The notes under the pieces: generated by a model
Database searches by the model: none
Seen by the model: only the letters and a program-made list of their open reading frames with translations
Told to the model about the DNA's origin: nothing
Position numbers and translations under genes: made by a program
From: Pycnococcus provasolii
Taxonomy: Eukaryota; Chlorophyta; Pseudoscourfieldiophyceae; Pseudoscourfieldiales
Reading direction: 5' to 3'
NCBI GenBank assembly: GCA_049487715.1
Contig: CP150585.1
Location: forward strand, 248,001-312,000
Length of the DNA stretch: 64,000 nucleotides
Shown: positions 47,145-56,088 of the stretch, in pieces
How positions within the stretch are numbered: the first letter of the stretch is position 1
Layout of the letters: each line of letters begins with the position of its first letter

Positions 47145-47182
<38 letters not shown>
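47145..47182. repeat. Homopolymer run of 38 A
   Basis: An uninterrupted A38 (T38 on the coding strand of the CNB-pseudokinase gene) begins about 60 bases upstream of that gene's ATG. Long poly(dA:dT) tracts commonly exclude nucleosomes in promoters. It could also be the tail of a retroposed sequence; no flanking duplication is obvious. Confidence 0.7.
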
Positions 47183-47184
<2 letters not shown>

Positions 47185-47872
47185 TAAAACTTCTTTCGGC
47201 CGGCCCACTTCAACTAAAACTTTCAAGAGTTCAAGATGTCAACGGCTATTCTTATCTTAGTTGACCAGTCGCACGATCTTCACGTCTTAATTTTACTGGA
47301 AAGGTATGTTGTTGACCATCTCGAATTACCATATAAAAAGTCCATCCGCGGAACTTGCACGAGCTTGCTTGCTCTGGCAACTACAGTATGGTAACCTCGC
47401 TCATGGCCGGCCGGCCGGTTTCTGCATCAAGTTTGACCACCTCGAGCGTCTGATAATAAGTCCTGACAGTAATCTTACCAGCTTTGTTCCCTCTTTGGAC
47501 TCACGGTACAACGGCCACGAGCCACGCGCTACTCCTAGCACGCGGCCACGCTTGGCCAAGCTCGTCACTCTTTACTTTAAGACTCCTGTAACGTCTTAAG
47601 ACTCTTTTATTACCTCGAAATACGTACCTTAAGGTCGCCTCTCACTCACGCCCTTAGGTTGTCCGTACGTTTGCTACAGTGCTACACCAGGTATGATTGT
47701 TCGGATAAGCAACAAGACGTGGCGGCGGCAAACGTCGGAAGTCCTTCCATGGGTGCATCACAAGGAACGCAAGCAACACAAGGAACGCAGAAATCGGCGC
47801 GCCGTGCCCGCCGTGCGGGGAGGAAGAACAAGAAGGAGAAGGTACTGAGCGCGAAGTGCGTCGCAGAAATGG
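47183..47872. other. Gene-poor stretch left of the 459-bp repeats
   Basis: A TATA-like catataaaaag occurs near 47331 without an evident gene after it. A short basic frame starts at ATG 47749 (MGASQGTQATQGTQKSARRA) and runs into the first 459-bp repeat, ending at 48003; it could be a remnant of an element's coding region. Nothing else is recognised. Confidence 0.35.
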
Positions 47873-48331
47873 TGTCATGCCCGGAGGGTGCGCTGATGTG
47901 TTTGATGTGTTTGGGGGTTAAGAGAAAGAGGCGCTGCGCGGCCGATGGAAGGAGGTGGCGGCAACGCGTCAGAAGGGGAGGAGAAGAGACAGTTAGGACT
48001 TAGGAATAAGGTGGCCCCGGGGGAAGGTCCCGGTGCCAAGAGTGGGCTGAGGTAAGAGGGGGAGGCCCGGTTACACCGGTGCCTTTTACTCGGGCAAGCT
48101 TTTACGTGCTTGTGGTGTACTTCGCAGTGGCGTCTGCAGTGCATACGTATAAGCCGAGGAGAGTCAAGTAGTGGTTGGTTAAGTAGTTAAGTGACAAGTA
48201 ACGTTTGGACAGCGTTCCTTTTTTTTTACACAACAAACCCAGAGTCAGCAAACGGTCAGTCAAGGCGAGCTACAGTCTTGAGGGAACCCTCCATTGGTGA
48301 ATTGGAAGTGAACATCAGTGGTTAATTAGTG
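47873..48331 (+). repeat. 459-bp direct repeat, left copy
   Basis: Identical base for base, as far as I can read, to 48972-49430, with a constant offset of 1099. The identity breaks sharply at both ends, which implies a recent event. Confidence 0.85.
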
Positions 48332-48400
48332 CGTAAAAGCTTGGTTACTGGCGTCAAGGGACCGAGAGACGCAAGGAGTGCAGCAGTTGGCTGTTAATTG

Positions 48401-48943
48401 ATGCTAGAGAGCGACGACGAGTCAGAGCCTCACACACCAATTGTAAGCAACAGCACTAGGGCAGCAGGAGGAGAGTCACCGCTCGTGTCACCAACCGCTT
48501 TCGGCCCGAACTTCATACCCAGGGCACTGTTAATTCGGCCGTCGCGGTGGGCAACGAGGGCTAGCGCAAGCCCACCTGGACCTACAACTGCAACGGGCAC
48601 GGGAATTTGCTGCACAACGGACGATATGGACGAAGAAGAGAGCTCCTCTTCCAAGCGAATTCAGGAAGCACTCAACGGTAATGAAGGCTACGACGAGGCG
48701 GACGGGAAGCTCAAGGCTTTCAACCAGCGGTGCGACTCGTATTCAGTGATACGCAGACCGCAGACGTTCGTGCAGGTTACTGGGCTGAGCACAGGGGCAC
48801 TCGGCAGGCGATGCTCGTGGTTGCTCATCAGCAGGAAGGCTGGACGCTGGAGGGAGTTTCTGAAAAAGGACGCTCCAAGCACAGTGGCTTGGATACCACT
48901 CCTGTCAGCTCGCCAACTGATGGAGTGGAGAATACCTTAACCG
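48401..48943 (+). CDS. Hypothetical ORF between the 459-bp repeats
   Basis: An open frame of about 180 codons from the ATG at 48401 (MLESDDESEPHTPIVSNS). Its first half, acidic and Ser/Pro-rich with TTDDMDEEESSSSKRIQEAL, looks coding. From about 48740 a different frame reads more like protein (YWAEHRGTRQAMLVVAHQQE, GWTLEGVSEKGRSKHSG) and continues toward the second repeat, so a frameshift is possible. It lies just after the left repeat, in the position of a gag gene if this is a retroelement. No domain is recognised. Confidence 0.3.
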
Positions 48944-48971
48944 CGTCCACGCGCCCAACGGTTGCGACAGC

Positions 48972-49430
48972 TGTCATGCCCGGAGGGTGCGCTGATGTGT
49001 TTGATGTGTTTGGGGGTTAAGAGAAAGAGGCGCTGCGCGGCCGATGGAAGGAGGTGGCGGCAACGCGTCAGAAGGGGAGGAGAAGAGACAGTTAGGACTT
49101 AGGAATAAGGTGGCCCCGGGGGAAGGTCCCGGTGCCAAGAGTGGGCTGAGGTAAGAGGGGGAGGCCCGGTTACACCGGTGCCTTTTACTCGGGCAAGCTT
49201 TTACGTGCTTGTGGTGTACTTCGCAGTGGCGTCTGCAGTGCATACGTATAAGCCGAGGAGAGTCAAGTAGTGGTTGGTTAAGTAGTTAAGTGACAAGTAA
49301 CGTTTGGACAGCGTTCCTTTTTTTTTACACAACAAACCCAGAGTCAGCAAACGGTCAGTCAAGGCGAGCTACAGTCTTGAGGGAACCCTCCATTGGTGAA
49401 TTGGAAGTGAACATCAGTGGTTAATTAGTG
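48972..49430 (+). repeat. 459-bp direct repeat, right copy
   Basis: Second copy of the 47873-48331 repeat. It is itself flanked by ~50-base near-identical segments (gagtggaga... to ...acggttgcgaca) at about 48922-48970 and 49430-49482. Confidence 0.85.
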
Positions 49431-50178
49431 AGTGGAGAGAGTACAACCTTAACCGCGTCCACGCGCCCAACGGTTGCGACAATGGTTCGACGACATGTGA
49501 ATAACACGATCATGAAGCAAGCGTCATTTCCAGGGTGTAGGGCGCCGTCAAGAGCGCTAGACTCTGAAAAGTTTACGGGCGATGAGTACTGGGCTTTGGT
49601 AAGACGCACGCCGTGTGGAATAGCCTCCTTATGCACGTTGCGGCACTCATCAAAGCACTCAAGTGAAGGTCGAACTCCGCTGCCTGCTTCTTCGATGACC
49701 CCTCTCCACCAGATGGTCGAAATTGCAGCAACGGTTGATAGTGGTGGCGCTCTTTGAAACCTCTTCTCTGTCGGCAACACTTCACCATGACTTTGTTGAC
49801 GCCGTGCACACACACATGTGTGGCGACGGGTATGACATCGACCCTCTCAACAAAGAGCGCGACTCGGAGAGCCCTCGCGAGGGATTGTCGCACGGACGAT
49901 CCCGTAGTAACGCGCGATGCGGGAGGGGTTCCCGGTTGCTTCTTCACCCTCGCGATGGGTTCCTCGCTCGCATCGTCATCACTGAGCGCCTTGTTATTAT
50001 TTCCCCTTCTTTTAGAAGAGACCGGTATCCCGAAAGTCCTCCCTTGCCCACTCCCTCCCTGAATAGTAATAAGTCGTTTCGGCGGGTCTACCATGGATCC
50101 CCAAACCTGGGTTTCTAGTTCCGTGAATGCGTCGCCTCAAATCCAACTTGTTGCATAACACCAACAACTTAAAGTTCC
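49431..50178. other. Gene-poor stretch right of the 459-bp repeats
   Basis: A plus frame beginning in the flanking segment reads VATMVRRHVNNTIMKQASFP and ends near 49757. A minus frame from an ATG at 50094 is open to 49573 (MVDPPKRLITIQGGSGQG...). The two overlap and neither has a recognisable domain; I cannot tell which, if either, is expressed. Probably decayed element sequence. Confidence 0.3.
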
Positions 50179-51276
50179 ATGGACGCCGCCACGGCGGATG
50201 CCGTCGTGGCGGATCGTCGTCGCGCCGAGGCGTTCGAGCGTCTCGCGAAAGAGCGCGCGCGTCTCCTGGCCCTTGATGATGATTCGTCACAACAGCAGCA
50301 GCAGCAAGTCCACCAGCAACAGAAAGAACAACTACCACCACAACAACCACCGGAACAACCACAGCAGCCACCGGAACAACCACCACCACCACAACAGCCC
50401 GGCCCACCACAACAGCCACCGGAACAACCACCACCACCACCACAACAACAGCCACCACCACCACCACGACGGCTTCCGCGTGTGCAGTACACAACTGTGT
50501 CTCAGGGATATGCGCAGGCTACGAGGGAAGCACTTCTCGGCACACCCGACGAGGTGCGCGCCATTTTCCGAGAAATGACTCACACGGCTGCTACGCTCCT
50601 CATGCACACATGCTTTCCACCACTGCCGCCGCCGGCAGCAGCAGGAAAAGATGATGAAGAAGAGCAGCAGCAGCACGACGAGAGGATTTGTTTCTTCTCT
50701 GCACTCAACAAGGAGATTGCCACGATGTCGTACAACAACAAAAATAAAAAGTCAAACGACGAGGAGGAAGAAGAAGGAGGAGGTGATGATCACGCTGACG
50801 TAATCACTGCCGTGGCTGTCCACAACGCGTGGATGCGCGTGCAAGAAGACCTGCTTCGTAAAGACGTCAAGCGCTGGATGCACGATAACGACAGTGTAAG
50901 AGGTCCACCAATCACCGACGACCCATCGCTTGCAACTGCACAATACGTGCTGAATTCTGCTCATCAGCGTTGGGGTAGTGTGACAATTCCAGCAGAAGTG
51001 GCAGAAGAAGAAGAAGCAGCACCCCCACCACCACTCAAGCGCAAACCTGGCCGACCTCCGAAAAATTCGAAAAAGATGCTGAAGTTGGATGCTGCCGTCG
51101 AAGCAGCCACTACTCCTCCTCCTACCTCAAACAGCAATCGCAGCGGCAGCAACAAAGTGAAAGCGTCGGACCTTCACCGCTTGAGCGGTCTTGCAGCAGC
51201 AATCGCAACGTTGAGAACGCACCATCCACTTCTGAGCAGTGCTGCAGATTACATCGCGAAACAACAGCAAGTGTGA
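50179..51276 (+). CDS. AT-hook-containing protein of unknown function
   Basis: 365 residues, ATG at 50179. A short helical N-terminus (RRRAEAFERLAKERARLLAL) is followed by a Gln/Pro-rich tract of ~70 residues from CAA/CCA microsatellites. Then a more globular middle (QGYAQATREALLGTPDEVRA, IFREMTHTAATLLMHTCFPP; later NAWMRVQEDLLRKDVKRWMH and SLATAQYVLNSAHQRWGSV). Near the C-terminus, LKRKPGRPPKNSKK is a good AT-hook (core GRP flanked by basic residues), which binds the minor groove of AT-rich DNA. The last helix is RLSGLAAAIATLRTHH. A nuclear DNA-binding or chromatin role is likely; no other domain is recognised. Confidence 0.65.
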   Translation: MDAATADAVVADRRRAEAFERLAKERARLLALDDDSSQQQQQQVHQQQKEQLPPQQPPEQPQQPPEQPPPPQQPGPPQQPPEQPPPPPQQQPPPPPRRLPRVQYTTVSQGYAQATREALLGTPDEVRAIFREMTHTAATLLMHTCFPPLPPPAAAGKDDEEEQQQHDERICFFSALNKEIATMSYNNKNKKSNDEEEEEGGGDDHADVITAVAVHNAWMRVQEDLLRKDVKRWMHDNDSVRGPPITDDPSLATAQYVLNSAHQRWGSVTIPAEVAEEEEAAPPPPLKRKPGRPPKNSKKMLKLDAAVEAATTPPPTSNSNRSGSNKVKASDLHRLSGLAAAIATLRTHHPLLSSAADYIAKQQQV

Positions 51277-51303
51277 AACTTTTTTTTGATTTTTTTTGTG
51301 TGT

Positions 51304-51308
51304 TGTAA
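51304..51308 (+). terminator. Candidate TGTAA poly(A) signal of the AT-hook gene
   Basis: TGTAA occurs 27 bases after the stop, followed by AT-rich sequence up to the converging gene. Confidence 0.4.
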
Positions 51309-51490
51309 ATAAGAGAAAACAAAAGTTCTGGTAACACAGTTAAGACATATATATATAATAATCAATGTATATACGTATTCCTTCTAAAAAAACAGCAGCA
51401 ACAGTCATTTATTATTGTCGTTATTGTTGTTGGATATAACTAGTATATTATCTGAGTTGGTATTTTATTAGCTCATAAGAAAGTCAGCTT

Positions 51491-54400
51491 TTAGAGATCC
51501 TTTCCAAGCTCGTCCATGCGCTTGAGCATGCGCAGGAGAACCTCGTCGCTCAATCCCTTGCCACCAGGCAACACGAGACGGAAGAAGTTCGGAAGACCCT
51601 TGTTGCGCTGGAATCCAATCAGCGCGCTGCCATCGCCAGCCATGCGCTGCATGCGATCCTTAATCTTCGGCGCGACGCCGTCAATTTCGCTGCGAAGCTC
51701 GTCAGGCACACCCACGAGGCTGACGGGGCTGACGGGCTCACCCATGCTGTCCACCGTGACAATGTGCATGTCGAGCTCACCAACGAGGCGTGGGGGGATG
51801 TACCAGAAGCAAACATTCGTGCACGATCGCGGCGTCGCCATCAGGAAGCGCCCCTCAAACGAGCAGCCAGCCACGGAGCTCGTAGCCTGCTGGTCCATAA
51901 TCATCCTCTCGAGGCCTTCGCCCAGCGCGTTGACGTGCTCCACCTCGAGACACCAACCAAGATCGCCCTTCGCCTTCCAAGCGAGCCAAAGCTTGAACGC
52001 ATCCGCCTTGCGCCCACACTGAATCGAGCGGTCGCCAAGATCGTACTCGACAAAGTTTTTGTCTGGCTGGAAGAGATACGCGGCATTGCTCGCATTCATC
52101 GCCTGAAGGCTGCCGGGCTCACGCGTGAGAATCACGCTGCACGTTAGCGGCATGTTCATCATCTTGTGCGGGTTCCACGTTAGGCTGTCCGCACGCTCAG
52201 CGCCGCGCAGCGTCTGCTTTCGCAGTTTCGGGCTCATGAAGTACATGCCTCCCCACGCCGCGTCGACGTGCATCCAGATTGGCACGCGCTCGTCTTCCGA
52301 GGCACCGGCAGGCGTGAACGAGTGCCGATCGCAAATCTCACGGATCGAAACGAATGGATCAAAGGCACCCATCACCGTTGTGGCGGCAGTTGCGCCAACG
52401 AAGAACGGCGTTGCTCCCTCTGCCACCGCCTTCTCGATGCTCCTCTCGAGCGCGTCGGGGATTATTGCGCCGCTCGCATCACTCTCGACGGACCAGACGT
52501 TGTCACGCCCAAGTCCCATAACGCCTGCAGTCTTCGAGAACGAGTAGTGAGCCTGGTCGCTCACGAAAGCGACTAGGCGAGGCGCACCGTACGCGCCACG
52601 ATTCACGTACTCTGGGTCCGCGCGGTGTCGCGCCAGCAGCATCCCGTACATGTTGCTGATGGATCCACCAGGAACAAACAGCCCGTCATGCGGGGGTGCG
52701 CAAGCCACGGCATCGTCGAGGCTGTTCTCCGCCGAGGGGGTTGGCATAGGGTCAGCAGCCTCTGAGCTCGAGAGGAATTTTTGGAAGCTCGACTTGCGAT
52801 TTGTCGTGGGCTTGGCCACGCTCGTCACCTCGTCAGGGTCCGCGAGCCAGATGGATGCCATCTTAGCGAGCACCTCGCGCTCAATGAGCGTGAAGACGGG
52901 AGCCACCTCGTACGTGTGAACGTTTGTATTCGTCGCCGCGGTCAGCCACTCGCCCGCGAGGCCGATGGGATCGACACCAGAGTACAGCTGATTCAGGAAG
53001 AGCGGGTGATGCGTTCTCGCCGACATGTCCAAGGTCACCTTGAGTGCCTCGAGGAGCTTATCCGTCGTGTGCGACCCGCCACCGCCATTTGCAAGCAAGC
53101 TGAGGCTCATGCTAGCGCGCTCGCGATACGCCGCGTCAATTTCTTCCGGGCTAGCAAGCGTGATGACGGGTGGAATTGGCGTTGCCGGATCCGCGAGTTT
53201 TGCGCGAGGGAATGCGGGATTTGCTCCTCCGCCCAGTGCCGTGGTTGACACAATTGGCGCGTTGTACGATGACGAAGACAACAAGGGCGAGGTCTCGTCG
53301 TTGTCTTCCTGCTCGTTGTTGCTGTTGCTGTTGTTGCTGTTGCTGTTTCCGCCGCCGCCACCGCCACTGCCGCCGCCGTTGCCGCTATTGCTGTTCCCAC
53401 CGCTGGTATCGTCTACGACATGCACATCCTCCGCGGCGGCATATTCGGTAAGAATGTCCGCGGCATCCTTCAGGAAGGCATTCGCAACCTCGCGAGAAAA
53501 CAGGGGAGACTTGTTTTCCTCAGCCGCGAGATCGTCATCAACCTCCGTGGCGCTTGCACGAGGCACGGCGGTGTCGCGGCATCTTGAGCGGTTCACCTCA
53601 TCCTGTGGGTCACACTCGTCGTCCATAAAGCCATTCTCCTCGCACCACGTCTGGTTGTAGATCTTGCTCAAGTACTTCAGCCCACTGTCCGGCAGCACGG
53701 TCACGATGGTGAACTCCCGAGAGGGATTCTGCCTGCCCAGTTCCTTGCTGAGTTCCACCGCGGCGTACACGTTCAGGCCGGAGCTACCTCCGACGAGCGC
53801 GCCAGCTGTGGAGGAGAGCGTCTGGCACATTTGGATCGACTGCTTGTCTGTGACGGAGATCATGGCATCGACAAACGACAGGTCGAGCGTTCCGGGTATG
53901 GAGTCCTTGCCAACGCCTTCCACCTTGTACCCCGACGCCTGCAGCTCGTTCTCCGGGACGTGTTTTGCCCAGTGCTCGAAGATGACGGATCCCACCGGAT
54001 CGGGCATGAGCACCTGCACTTGGTTGTCGGAGACGTGCTTCAGGTAGGCGCCCGTGCCCGTGACCGTGCCTCCGGTCGACCCACCGGCAACGAAGTGCGT
54101 GACACGTCCGCGCGTCTGCTGCCAGATCTCCGGTCCGAGTGACGTGTAGTACGCCTCCGGGTTGTGCTGGTTCTCGTACTGGTCGATTCCAAAGTAGTTT
54201 TCGTTCTGCTCACACAGCGTGCTTTCGAGGTTCACGTAGTGCTCCGGGTGGTCGGCAGCCAGTCCGTCGTCGGCGATGATGACCTGTCCCCCGAACGCTC
54301 TCATGCTTCCCCTTTTTTCTTCCGAGCACTTCTTGGAGGTGATGACGATATAGTCGTATCCTTTCAGGGCGCACACCATCGCGACACTGCACCCGGTGTT

Positions 54401-55006
54401 TCCTGACGTGGATGCGACGATGGTGGTGACGCCTGGTTTGATTTTCCCCTCCGACTCGGCGCGTGAGATCATGTGCAGGGCGATGCGGTCTTTGATGGAT
54501 CCCGTGGGGTTGAGGAACTCCATTTTCGCGAGAATTTTGACGTTCTCCGCCTTGGACAGCCGGCTGAGGTCCAGCAAAGGCGTGTTGCCGACAACGGCAC
54601 CCGTGTTTCCCGCCGCGAACGGCGGAGGACTTGTCTGCGGAACTGATTCAGACTCGAGCGTCGTCTGCGTATTTTCCGCCGTGGTGTCGTTTGTGTTGAT
54701 TTTGGAATTTGATCTCTCAGCACCCACATTCTCGTCGCTCTCCAACGATGAAGAAGCCCCCTGGCCCTGAGAAGCTGCTGCAGAGGTCTCTCTCTCAGAA
54801 TTCTGAGACAACAACGACTCTTCTCCCAGGTCCACGGAACGACCACCACGACTCCTGTCAGGATTCGAAGCATGTAACCTGTGAGCGCCTTTGAGAGCTG
54901 CACCACGACGAGCACGCCCCTGAGCATGAGGGCCCCTGAGAGCACCCCCCTTGGAGGACCCAGGAGGGACTGCTGCGCGCACCGCAGACATTGGTGCGAC
55001 GGGCAT
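51491..55006 (-). CDS. Bifunctional cysteine synthase/CBS-like enzyme fused to a PLP-dependent decarboxylase
   Basis: 1171 residues from the ATG at 55006; the frame opens earlier only from GTG. Residues 1-~125 are Ser/Ala/Arg-rich and may target an organelle. ~130-455: a fold-type II PLP enzyme, with GNTPLLDL, PLP Lys in NPTGSIKDRIALHM, the substrate loop ASTSGNTGCS, the phosphate-binding GGSTGGTVTGTG, and EGVGKDSIP / LPDSGLKYL, closer to cystathionine beta-synthase than to CysK. A Ser/Asn/Gly linker (~455-610) follows. ~620-1170: a group II decarboxylase (glutamate/cysteine-sulfinate type) with HVDAAWGG and PLP Lys in TWNPHKMMNMPL. Fusions of this kind have been described in marine microalgae and linked to taurine/hypotaurine formation. 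A plausible route is serine (or O-phosphoserine) plus sulfite to cysteate, then decarboxylation to taurine. The reaction here is inferred, not shown. Confidence 0.88.
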   Translation of the reverse strand: MPVAPMSAVRAAVPPGSSKGGALRGPHAQGRARRGAALKGAHRLHASNPDRSRGGRSVDLGEESLLSQNSERETSAAASQGQGASSSLESDENVGAERSNSKINTNDTTAENTQTTLESESVPQTSPPPFAAGNTGAVVGNTPLLDLSRLSKAENVKILAKMEFLNPTGSIKDRIALHMISRAESEGKIKPGVTTIVASTSGNTGCSVAMVCALKGYDYIVITSKKCSEEKRGSMRAFGGQVIIADDGLAADHPEHYVNLESTLCEQNENYFGIDQYENQHNPEAYYTSLGPEIWQQTRGRVTHFVAGGSTGGTVTGTGAYLKHVSDNQVQVLMPDPVGSVIFEHWAKHVPENELQASGYKVEGVGKDSIPGTLDLSFVDAMISVTDKQSIQMCQTLSSTAGALVGGSSGLNVYAAVELSKELGRQNPSREFTIVTVLPDSGLKYLSKIYNQTWCEENGFMDDECDPQDEVNRSRCRDTAVPRASATEVDDDLAAEENKSPLFSREVANAFLKDAADILTEYAAAEDVHVVDDTSGGNSNSGNGGGSGGGGGGNSNSNNSNSNNEQEDNDETSPLLSSSSYNAPIVSTTALGGGANPAFPRAKLADPATPIPPVITLASPEEIDAAYRERASMSLSLLANGGGGSHTTDKLLEALKVTLDMSARTHHPLFLNQLYSGVDPIGLAGEWLTAATNTNVHTYEVAPVFTLIEREVLAKMASIWLADPDEVTSVAKPTTNRKSSFQKFLSSSEAADPMPTPSAENSLDDAVACAPPHDGLFVPGGSISNMYGMLLARHRADPEYVNRGAYGAPRLVAFVSDQAHYSFSKTAGVMGLGRDNVWSVESDASGAIIPDALERSIEKAVAEGATPFFVGATAATTVMGAFDPFVSIREICDRHSFTPAGASEDERVPIWMHVDAAWGGMYFMSPKLRKQTLRGAERADSLTWNPHKMMNMPLTCSVILTREPGSLQAMNASNAAYLFQPDKNFVEYDLGDRSIQCGRKADAFKLWLAWKAKGDLGWCLEVEHVNALGEGLERMIMDQQATSSVAGCSFEGRFLMATPRSCTNVCFWYIPPRLVGELDMHIVTVDSMGEPVSPVSLVGVPDELRSEIDGVAPKIKDRMQRMAGDGSALIGFQRNKGLPNFFRLVLPGGKGLSDEVLLRMLKRMDELGKDL

Positions 55007-56088
55007 GGTTGCGAGACGAATGCGGAGTGGGCGAGCCTCCGGAGGGTTGTGTGTGTGTGCTCGAGAGAGTTCTGGGAGGGGCCACGGGGCCCGCCACCTC
55101 ACCTCACCTCACGAGCCCGGCCGCCCGAATCAGGTTCCCAAAACTAAACTTTGTTTGGACTTTGGGGTGGCAGACGCAGAGGGGCCGGAGCGGAATCCTG
55201 AGGCTCATAATAGCGTCATTCTGTCTGAGACTCAACACAATGGAGGGATCCCCAAACAACCTCTTTCTCTTTCATTTTCATTTCATCCACACAAAATGTC
55301 TCCCTAGGGATCCTTGGAGTCGGCGTCGGCGTCTCCTGGGAACCGAATCCAACGTGGTGGCGTGGCCCGTGGCCCATGGTGAGTGGTGGGAACTTGCTTC
55401 TGGCGGCTTCTTCTTCGAGGTGCGGTGCGGCAGGCAGCTCCTGGCCTCCTGGGATGGGACCCTGTCTGTCCTGGCGTGATCGTGAAAGGCTTTCGCGTGA
55501 TCCTGCTAGGGGTCCCTAGGTCCTGAGGGGGATCATCGGGAAAATAAGTCGAACCTTCGGGCAGTCGGGAGACTTCGGAAGACGGTCGGCCGGTAGTTCT
55601 AAATAGTCTAAGAAGGCAAAGTTCTTTGAGTGGCCAAAGAAGGACCACGTAGGTATCCTGAAAGTTACGTGGTACTACCGTAATGAGGCGACTCGCAGCT
55701 GTCCGTGCTTGTTACAAGCCGCCTTGCAAGCCCTCGCGAGCGTGCAAGAAACACTCGTGGCCAGTCTTACACAATGGGTATTAAAAGGTGGTCAAGAATA
55801 CATACGACTCGGCCCACGCGGTTTTCGTCGCGATGGCCAAATGTTGGACGATTGAAAAAAAACAGCTTTTGACTTGGAACAAACGCAAGCTCATGGAGAC
55901 TTCTCACGCCTTTACGACGCCAATATGTGTAAATACGCATATATATATGTACCCTAGTAGCTTCGAAATCACCAGCACCACTTAATTCTAAACAAACGCG
56001 ATGCTGAAGGGCACCGCTGAACGGTGTGAATGGACGACCGTGGCTTAAGTTTTAAACAAAAGTAAAAGTGCACTCCTTACTGCAAATC
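55007..56088. other. Intergenic stretch, no intact gene seen
   Basis: 1.08 kb. At 55271-55297 it contains ttcattttcatttcatccac followed by acaaaatg, the same motif seen just before the ARA1 start, but the ATG there is followed by a stop after three codons. A decayed gene or a moved promoter is possible. The rest shows nothing recognisable on either strand. Confidence 0.35.

Larger units (their letters stand above)
47873..49430 (+). mobile_element. Possible small non-autonomous retroelement (LTR-like pair)
   Basis: Two identical 459-bp direct repeats (47873-48331 and 48972-49430) flank a 640-bp interior. The repeats start TGTCATG and contain a TATA-like gtataagccgag about 270 bases in, as an LTR promoter would; they do not end in CA. 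Flanking 5-mers are AATGG and AGTGG, a weak candidate target duplication. No reverse transcriptase, integrase or protease motif is seen inside, so if it is a retroelement it is a TRIM/LARD-type one. A simple segmental duplication is the alternative. Confidence 0.45.

Noticed and set aside
47875-48144. 89-codon minus frame found identically in both 459-bp repeats (also 48974-49243)
   Set aside because: Identity is explained by the DNA repeat itself; Pro/Ser-rich with no domain, and it lies in the presumed LTR-like unit.
55788-55985. 65-codon frame in the spacer before L-aspartate oxidase
   Set aside because: Opens from GTG, not ATG, with no recognisable sequence and AT-rich flanks.
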